Assembly: GCA_964572965.1 (NCBI GenBank)
Contig: CAZNHL010000028.1
Span: forward strand, 1-48,351
Direction: 5' to 3'
Origin: CAZNHL01 sp964572965
GTDB lineage: Bacteria; Bacteroidota; Bacteroidia; Cytophagales; UBA9547
DNA: 48,351 nucleotides
The notes under the pieces were generated by a model that saw only the letters and a program-made list of their open reading frames with translations, had not been told where the DNA came from and searched no databases. Positions within the stretch are counted from its first letter, which is position 1. Each line of letters opens with the position of its first letter. Positions 43,381-48,351 of the stretch are shown piece after piece. The translations under genes and the position numbers were made by a program.

Positions 43381-45438
43381 ATGGCAATTAATAATCCGTC
43401 ACGATATACAGTAACCGCAGCGTTGATTTACGCCAACGGCCCTATTCATATTGGTCACTTAGCAGGCTGCTACCTTCCTGCCGATGTTTATGTCCGTTAT
43501 TTACGTTCAAAAGGAGCCGATGTAGCATTCATCAGTGGCACCGATGAGCACGGAGTACCTATTACAATAAAGGCAAAGAAGGAAGGAGTTACAGCACAAC
43601 AGGTTGTCGACAAATATTACAACATTATTAACGACAGCTTTGAAAAATTCGGAATCTCATTTGATATATACTCCCGTACTTCCAAACCAAAGCATCATCA
43701 GGTTTCTCAGGACTTCTTTAAAAAGCTTTATGACAAAAATGCTTTTACAGAAGAGACTACCGAACAATACTTTGATCCTGAAGCCAATCAGTTTCTTGCT
43801 GACCGCTACATTATGGGTACCTGCCCTAACTGCGGCAACGACAATGCTTATGGCGACCAATGTGAGAAATGCGGAACCTCACTGAGCCCTACTGATCTGA
43901 TTAATCCCCGCTCAACGCTTTCCGGCTCAAAACCTGTATTCAAGGCTACTAAAAACTGGTACCTGCCATTAGACAAAATGCAGCCACAAATTACAGGCTT
44001 TGTAGAAAGCCACCCTGAATGGAAATCGAATGTTGCAGGCCAATGTAAATCATGGCTAAATCAGGGGCTTCACCCACGTGCCATGACACGCGATCTTGAA
44101 TGGGGTGTTAAAGTACCACTGAAAGATGCTGAAGGCAAAGTACTATATGTATGGTTTGATGCACCTATCGGTTATATCACATTCACGCAGGAATGGGCAG
44201 AAAAAGCCGGAAAGAACTGGGAAGATTACTGGAAAAAAGAAGACACAAAACTTGTACACTTTATAGGCAAGGACAATATCGTTTTCCATTGCATTATTTT
44301 CCCGGCAATGTTAATGGCAGAAGGAAGCTATATCCTTCCCGACAATGTACCTGCCAATGAATTCATGAACCTTGAAGGAGACAAGATCTCAACTTCACGT
44401 AACTGGGCAATATGGCTACATGAGTACCTGGAAGAGTTTCCGGGTAAAGAAGACGTATTACGTTACGCTTTATGTGCGAGTGCACCGGAAACAAAAGACA
44501 ATGACTTCACCTGGAAAGACTTTCAGGCAAGAAATAACAGTGAACTTGTTGCCATTCTCGGAAACTTTGTAAACAGAACACTTGTACTTACTCACAAGTA
44601 TTTTGAAGGAAAAGTTCCTGCAAAAGGCAACTACAGCTCTGAACAATATAAAGATGTTCAAAGTAAAATCAAGGATTACACAGCTTCAATAGGACAATCT
44701 ATTGAAAACTACCGTTTCAGAGAGGCTCTTAACAGTCTCATGGATCTTGCCAGGCTAGGTAATAAATTCCTTGCCGATGAAGAACCCTGGAAAAAAATCA
44801 AAGATAACAAAGAAGCTGTTAAATGGTCTATCAATATTGGCTTGCAGATTTCAGCATCGTTAGCAAAACTAATGGAGCCATTTATGCCATTCACTGCACA
44901 TAAACTTGCCAATATGCTTAACCTGAACATTAACCAGCTAAACTGGAACGAGATTCAGGGCCAGGATTTACTGACTGCCGGCCATCAGATCAACGAAGCA
45001 ACATTGCTATTTGAAAAACTTGAGGACGATGTAATTCAGAAACAAATCAACAAGCTGGCTGCTATTAAAAAAGAAAATGATGCAATCAATACACCTTTGA
45101 AAGAAGCGAAACCGACTACCTCTTTTGACGATTTCAGCAAAATGGACATCAGGATTGCTACAATTATTGAAGCCGAAAAAGTAGCAAAGTCTTCTAAATT
45201 ATTAAAACTGACTGTAGACACAGGTCTTGACAAACGTACGGTTGTTAGCGGCATTGCAGAATATCACAAAGCAGAAGACATCATTGGCAAACAGGTTTGT
45301 TTATTGATCAACCTGGCTCCAAGAGAAATCAAAGGCATTGAATCGCAGGGCATGATTTTGATGGCAGAAGACAAGGACGGAAAACTGGCTTTTGTTTCGC
45401 CAAGCGACAGCATTGCCAATGGAGGAATTGTTGCTTAA
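43381..45438 (+). CDS. metG: Methionyl-tRNA synthetase
   Basis: Charges tRNA-Met for initiation and elongation. The ATG at 43381 was chosen; a TTG 18 bp earlier lies inside the promoter element. The 685-residue protein has the class I HIGH motif (23-26, HIGHLAG), a zinc knuckle with Cys148, Cys151, Cys161 and Cys164, and the KMSKS equivalent KISTS (335-339). The C-terminal part (about 575-685) is the tRNA-binding OB-fold domain seen in the dimeric form (SFDDFSKMDIRIATIIEAEKV...). All active-site features are intact. Confidence 0.98.
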   Translation: MAINNPSRYTVTAALIYANGPIHIGHLAGCYLPADVYVRYLRSKGADVAFISGTDEHGVPITIKAKKEGVTAQQVVDKYYNIINDSFEKFGISFDIYSRTSKPKHHQVSQDFFKKLYDKNAFTEETTEQYFDPEANQFLADRYIMGTCPNCGNDNAYGDQCEKCGTSLSPTDLINPRSTLSGSKPVFKATKNWYLPLDKMQPQITGFVESHPEWKSNVAGQCKSWLNQGLHPRAMTRDLEWGVKVPLKDAEGKVLYVWFDAPIGYITFTQEWAEKAGKNWEDYWKKEDTKLVHFIGKDNIVFHCIIFPAMLMAEGSYILPDNVPANEFMNLEGDKISTSRNWAIWLHEYLEEFPGKEDVLRYALCASAPETKDNDFTWKDFQARNNSELVAILGNFVNRTLVLTHKYFEGKVPAKGNYSSEQYKDVQSKIKDYTASIGQSIENYRFREALNSLMDLARLGNKFLADEEPWKKIKDNKEAVKWSINIGLQISASLAKLMEPFMPFTAHKLANMLNLNINQLNWNEIQGQDLLTAGHQINEATLLFEKLEDDVIQKQINKLAAIKKENDAINTPLKEAKPTTSFDDFSKMDIRIATIIEAEKVAKSSKLLKLTVDTGLDKRTVVSGIAEYHKAEDIIGKQVCLLINLAPREIKGIESQGMILMAEDKDGKLAFVSPSDSIANGGIVA

Positions 45439-45449
45439 CACAGAGAAAT

Positions 45450-45480
45450 ACTCAATACTCAATACTCAATACTCAATACT
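45450..45480. repeat. Tandem ACTCAAT heptamer array
   Basis: Four perfect ACTCAAT copies plus ACT, in the 50-bp gap between metG and the Dabb gene, ending 8 bp before its ATG. Heptamer length and the TGAG core on the other strand link it to the arrays at 22931-22965 and 23052-23109. The copy number could vary between strains. Confidence 0.85.
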
Positions 45481-45488
45481 ATAAAATT

Positions 45489-45785
45489 ATGCTTACCCAT
45501 CACGTTTTATTCTGGCTGAAAGCCGATACTACTGAAGAGCAGAAAAAAGCTTTTCATGCAGGTTTGGAATCACTAAGAGGAGTTGAATCTGTACAATCTA
45601 TGTACATCGGCACACCGGCACCTATCAGCCGTCCGGTTGTTGACACTACTTATACCTTTTCTTTACTCATCGTATTTCAGGATCTTGCCGGACACGATGT
45701 ATACCAGGTACATCCAATCCATAAAGCATTTCTTGATCAGCACAGAGAACGCTTCGAAAAAGTAGTAATCTACGACGCACATTAA
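45489..45785 (+). CDS. Dabb (stress-responsive A/B barrel) domain protein
   Basis: 98 residues, one ferredoxin-like Dabb domain. Signature: HHVLFWLKADTTEEQKKAFHAGLESLRGV, then the small-strand region and VHPIHKAFLDQH, where the conserved HP-HK-F is typical. The fold forms dimeric barrels; bacterial members are of unknown role, sometimes enzymes on small aromatic substrates. It lies after metG on the same strand, separated by the heptamer array, and ends just before the 28-bp palindrome. Confidence 0.9.
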   Translation: MLTHHVLFWLKADTTEEQKKAFHAGLESLRGVESVQSMYIGTPAPISRPVVDTTYTFSLLIVFQDLAGHDVYQVHPIHKAFLDQHRERFEKVVIYDAH

Positions 45786-45791
45786 ATTACT

Positions 45792-45819
45792 GTAGAGACG
45801 TTGCATGCAACGTCTCTAC
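45792..45819. repeat. Perfect 28-bp palindrome covering the pth stop codon
   Basis: GTAGAGACGTTGCA (45792-45805) is followed immediately by its exact reverse complement (45806-45819). The pth TAG stop (45819-45821 on the minus strand) shares its last base with the palindrome. A degenerate copy is at 151-175 and also supplies a stop codon. It lies between convergent genes and may also serve as a terminator stem, although there is no loop or T-tract. Confidence 0.85.
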
Positions 45820-46382
45820 TACTTTGTATTAAAACTATTCATCGTTTTTTCCATTCCCAGCGTCACGAAAGACAAAACGCCATCAATAGCTTTGTCCATA
45901 AAAATGGGCAGTTCCGCAAACTCATCTTTAGTAAAGTTGCCTAATACATAATCAATTTGTTTGCCTTTGGGATAGTTATCTCCGATACCAAAGCGAATAC
46001 GGGGATAGCTATCACCCCCAAGCACCTCCTGAATATTACCAAGACCGTTATGTCCTCCATTAGATCCTTTTGGACGCATCCGAAGTTTTCCAAAAGGCAG
46101 TGCCACATCATCAGTAATTGTAATCGTATTTTCTACAGGGATCTTATGCTCCTTCATCCAATAATTGAGCGCCTTTCCGCTAAGGTTCATAAAAGTAGTT
46201 GGCTTCACTAAGATAAGTGTGCGCCCTTTATGTTTAATTTCAGCAGTAAAAGCCAGACGTCCACTTTCAAACTTCCCGTCAAACTTTTCAGCAAGCCTGT
46301 CAAGAACCAAAAAACCTATATTGTGACGAGTTAATTCATATTCGGGTCCAATATTACCCAAACCAACCACTAAATATTTCAT
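45819..46382 (-). CDS. pth: Peptidyl-tRNA hydrolase
   Basis: Releases peptides from peptidyl-tRNA that falls off the ribosome. The start is the ATG at 46382 (MKYLVVGLGNIG); a longer frame exists, but its 20 extra residues are not family-like and run into the hairpin at 46432-46462. The 187-residue protein has Asn10, catalytic His20 in TRHNIGF, the TFMNLSGKAL segment, DDVALPFG and the NGGHNGLGNI stretch. Normal size and motifs. Its TAG stop lies within a palindromic repeat. Confidence 0.97.
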   Translation of the reverse strand: MKYLVVGLGNIGPEYELTRHNIGFLVLDRLAEKFDGKFESGRLAFTAEIKHKGRTLILVKPTTFMNLSGKALNYWMKEHKIPVENTITITDDVALPFGKLRMRPKGSNGGHNGLGNIQEVLGGDSYPRIRFGIGDNYPKGKQIDYVLGNFTKDEFAELPIFMDKAIDGVLSFVTLGMEKTMNSFNTK

Positions 46383-46431
46383 CTTAAATCTGAAAGTATT
46401 AAAAACTCTGACAAAGGTAATTACATAAAAC

Positions 46432-46462
46432 AAGAAAGACACTCTAAAAAAGTGCCTTTCTT
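46432..46462 (-). terminator. Terminator of hsp20
   Basis: AAGAAAG-A-CACT (46432-46443) pairs with AGTG-C-CTTTCTT (46451-46462), with one mismatch and a 7-base loop. It lies just past the hsp20 stop at 46486 on the minus strand. The T-tract is weak. Confidence 0.65.
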
Positions 46463-46485
46463 ACTTCTAAACCAACCCTAACCTA

Positions 46486-46908
46486 TTACTGTATAACTAT
46501 CTCTTTTTGTACTTTTTCTTCTTCCTTTTTAGGAATAGACACCACCAAAACGCCGTCTTCATATTTAGCCTGAAGATCTTCTGCTTTTACATTGTCAGAA
46601 AGTGTAAAACTTCTCGTAAAAGCTCCATACTGTGTTTCAATTGTATGGAATTTATCATTTGAGTCTTCTTTCTTCAATTTACGCTCTCCGGAAATCGTCA
46701 GCCTTCCGTTCACAAACTCTAGCTTAATATCTTCTTTACTTACTCCGGGAACTGCCACTTTCAACTGAAATTCTTTCTCATTTTCAACGATGTCAACGCT
46801 TGGCACAAATCTGTTCAATCTGTTATTGGCTGTTGTTTCAGGGAAAAAGCGATCAACAAAGCTTCCGAAATGTGATGCAGGATAGTGATTATGTTTTGTA
46901 AGTGTCAT
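46486..46908 (-). CDS. Small heat-shock protein (Hsp20/alpha-crystallin)
   Basis: An ATP-independent chaperone that holds unfolding proteins. The ATG at 46908 gives the standard 140-residue size; the longer frame adds 26 hydrophobic residues outside the family. The N-terminal region has aromatic residues (HFGSFVDRFFPE), then the alpha-crystallin domain (about 38-130: PSVDIVENEKEFQLKVAVPGVSKEDIKLEF... and LTISGERK) and the C-terminal VLVVSIPK tail with its I-x-I-type segment. Two copies of an 18-bp direct repeat lie upstream (46961-47020). Confidence 0.96.
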   Translation of the reverse strand: MTLTKHNHYPASHFGSFVDRFFPETTANNRLNRFVPSVDIVENEKEFQLKVAVPGVSKEDIKLEFVNGRLTISGERKLKKEDSNDKFHTIETQYGAFTRSFTLSDNVKAEDLQAKYEDGVLVVSIPKKEEEKVQKEIVIQ

Positions 46909-46960
46909 GTCTTTATTTTTTTGATTTGATACACATATTGAAAAAAATATACCAAACACG

Positions 46961-47020
46961 AAAACAAGACAAAATGACACCAACACAACATGTAAGCAGT
47001 CAAAAACAAGACAAAACGAC
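46961..47020 (-). promoter_or_regulatory. Direct repeats upstream of hsp20
   Basis: AAAACAAGACAAAATGAC (46961-46978) recurs as AAAACAAGACAAAACGAC (47003-47020), 17 of 18 identical, with start points 42 bp apart, about four helical turns. On the hsp20 strand they read GTC(A/G)TTTTGTCTTG. Position and spacing suggest a binding site for a stress regulator; no CIRCE (HrcA) site was seen. Confidence 0.45.
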
Positions 47021-47045
47021 CGAATTTATTAAAAAAGCCATAAAA

Positions 47046-47075
47046 AAAGTCCTGCTTCTTTCGAAGCAGGACTTT
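47046..47075 (-). terminator. Terminator of rplY
   Basis: A 13-bp stem (47046-47058 with 47063-47075, AAAGTCCTGCTTC) with a TTTC loop is followed on the minus strand by T-run (complement of the A7 at 47042-47048). Confidence 0.9.
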
Positions 47076-47095
47076 CATTTTGGAATTGAGTAAAA

Positions 47096-47659
47096 TTACT
47101 CAGTTTTTCCTTTAAGAGCTCTTGGCACCAAGATAGCCACAATCGGCACTTCAGGAGCATTCAAGATTTCGAATTTACCTTTCTTAGTATCACGCACCCT
47201 TGCAGATTTACCCAAGTCAAGGTTAGTAATATCTAACTCAACAAACTCAGGAAGATCTTTAGGCAAAGCCTTAACTGTAACTTTCTGAAGTTTTTGAGCC
47301 AATTTACCCCCCTTCATCACACCAGCTGCAGTACCTACCAATTTAACAGGAATAGCTACTTTTACTGCTTTATCATCATGCAACTGCAAGAAGTCAGCAT
47401 GAAGGATCATGTCGTTTACAGGGTGGAATTGAATATCTTTAAGGATAGCTTTGAATTTCTTTCCTTCAACGTTCAAATCAACGATGTAAGAATGTGGTGT
47501 GTAAACCAATTCTTTAAACAAGAACATTGGTACATGGAAGTGTACTTGTTCAGTACCACCGTACAATACGCAAGGAACGTTTGAATCTAATCTTAAGCTC
47601 TTAGAATCAGTTTTTCCGAGATTCGCTCTTTTAAACCCTACAATCTCTAAATGTTTCAT
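47096..47659 (-). CDS. rplY: 50S ribosomal protein L25 (Ctc long form)
   Basis: Binds 5S rRNA in the large subunit. The 187-residue long form has the N-terminal L25 beta-barrel (about 1-90: ESLRLDSNVPCVLYGG, then HADFLQLHDDK) and the C-terminal TL5/Ctc domain (about 95-187: VPVKLVGTAAGVMKGGKL...). ATG start, no signal. It lies 98 bp downstream of prs on the same strand; this prs-rplY-pth neighbourhood is common in bacteria, here with hsp20 placed between rplY and pth. Confidence 0.97.
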   Translation of the reverse strand: MKHLEIVGFKRANLGKTDSKSLRLDSNVPCVLYGGTEQVHFHVPMFLFKELVYTPHSYIVDLNVEGKKFKAILKDIQFHPVNDMILHADFLQLHDDKAVKVAIPVKLVGTAAGVMKGGKLAQKLQKVTVKALPKDLPEFVELDITNLDLGKSARVRDTKKGKFEILNAPEVPIVAILVPRALKGKTE

Positions 47660-47757
47660 TATGATTTATTTAATTTTAAAATACAAGGCTGCAAAATTAG
47701 CAAAAAGAATACAATTTATCAATCCTAAATTCTTCTAATACCAATTCGTTCAATTAA

Positions 47758-48351
47758 TTATAAAAACAGATTACTGATTGACTCATTATCCTGTACTCTA
47801 TTGATTGTATCAGCAAACAAATCAGCCACAGTCAAAACCTTAATTTTAGTTGATTTATTCTGAGTAGGGATAGTATCCGCAACAACCAGTTCCGTTAATA
47901 CGGAGTTTTCAATGTTTTCGTAAGCATTACCAGACAAAACAGGATGCGTACAAATTGCACGTACAGAGTTTGCTCCTTTATCAAGGATTACCTGTGCAGC
48001 TTTACACATTGTTCCTCCAGTATCAATCATATCATCCACAAGAACAACATTAGCGCCTTTTACATCACCAATCAATTGCATCGAAGCAATTTCATTTGCC
48101 CTCTTTCTGTGTTTATCACAAATAACAAGTTCACATTCCAGTTTCTTAGCAAAATCTCTTGCTCTTTTCACACCTCCTACGTCCGGAGAAGCGATAATCA
48201 GATTTTCAAGATTTAAAGACTTCAAATAAGGCACAAACAAAGCCTGACCATCCAGGTGATCTACCGGAAAATCAAAGAAGCCCTGAATCTGCCCTGCATG
48301 CAAATCCAATGTCACAATTCTGTCAGCACCCGCCGCATCAAGCAAGTTTGC
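47758..48351 (-). CDS. prs: Ribose-phosphate pyrophosphokinase, 3' part (cut by window end)
   Basis: Makes PRPP from ribose-5-phosphate and ATP for purine, pyrimidine, His and Trp synthesis. Only the C-terminal 197 residues are in the window; coding continues past 48351 (codons before the visible Leu read Ala-Asn, matching the family VANLLEAAGADR stretch). The segment RIVTLDLHAGQIQGFFDFPVDHL, the PRPP loop NVVLVDDMIDTGGT and the end LTVADLFADTINRVQDNESIS are all conserved. Followed by rplY. Confidence 0.97.
   Translation of the reverse strand, partial: ANLLDAAGADRIVTLDLHAGQIQGFFDFPVDHLDGQALFVPYLKSLNLENLIIASPDVGGVKRARDFAKKLECELVICDKHRKRANEIASMQLIGDVKGANVVLVDDMIDTGGTMCKAAQVILDKGANSVRAICTHPVLSGNAYENIENSVLTELVVADTIPTQNKSTKIKVLTVADLFADTINRVQDNESISNLFL

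Overview
This 48 kb window looks like chromosome of a Bacteroidota bacterium, most likely a Cytophagales-type gliding or soil organism. The evidence is AT-rich DNA, several TAnnTTTG promoter elements, many lipoproteins and outer-membrane barrels, a TonB-dependent receptor with an N-terminal carboxypeptidase-like domain, and DUF4856/imelysin/HTTM and DUF2490 proteins. A run of ten N at 21337-21346 shows it comes from a draft assembly. No IS element, phage, CRISPR array or rRNA gene was seen.

Layout. 1-4.3 kb: an exported thioredoxin-like protein, a small membrane protein and an M1 aminopeptidase lipoprotein. 4.6-7.4 kb: pyrH, frr and a PLP aminotransferase. 7.5-13.2 kb: surface and lipoproteins, a helical-repeat protein, a BON-domain lipoprotein and a PD40/OmpA protein. 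13.3-19.5 kb: a minus-strand operon for probable iron uptake (DUF4856 lipoprotein, imelysin-like lipoprotein, HTTM membrane protein, FecA-like receptor), divergent from an OmpR-type two-component system whose kinase is cut by the N run. 21.7-22.9 kb: a membrane metallophosphoesterase. 23.1-30.2 kb: a TetR-controlled RND efflux operon with a small four-helix protein inside it; a large palindrome and overlapping promoter elements lie upstream of tetR. 30.5-35.9 kb: a phosphorelay locus (hybrid kinase with receiver and HPt, stand-alone receiver, receiver-like domain fused to a sugar-transferase domain, alpha/beta hydrolase). 36-39.4 kb: a lipoprotein, then an Lrp - DUF2490 - TauE/SafE operon. 39.6-39.9 kb: two tandem tRNA-like genes. 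39.9-43.2 kb: a second helical-repeat protein and a sodium:solute symporter. 43.4-48.35 kb: housekeeping genes metG, a Dabb protein, pth, hsp20, rplY and the 3' part of prs.

The most unusual items are: (1) the two tandem class II tRNA-like elements at 39610-39857, which differ mainly by stem-preserving changes but have a noncanonical anticodon loop and an oversized variable arm; (2) the receiver-like/phosphoglycosyltransferase fusion at 33996-35048, whose catalytic Asp-Glu pair and other signature motifs are altered, at the end of a phosphorelay; (3) a palindromic repeat that supplies the TAG stop codon of two unrelated genes 45 kb apart; and (4) the symmetrical operator/promoter arrangement upstream of tetR.

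Most genes are bounded by clear stem-loop terminators. Several start codons were moved downstream of the longest reading frame because a signal peptide, a promoter element or a terminator hairpin rules out the longer form.
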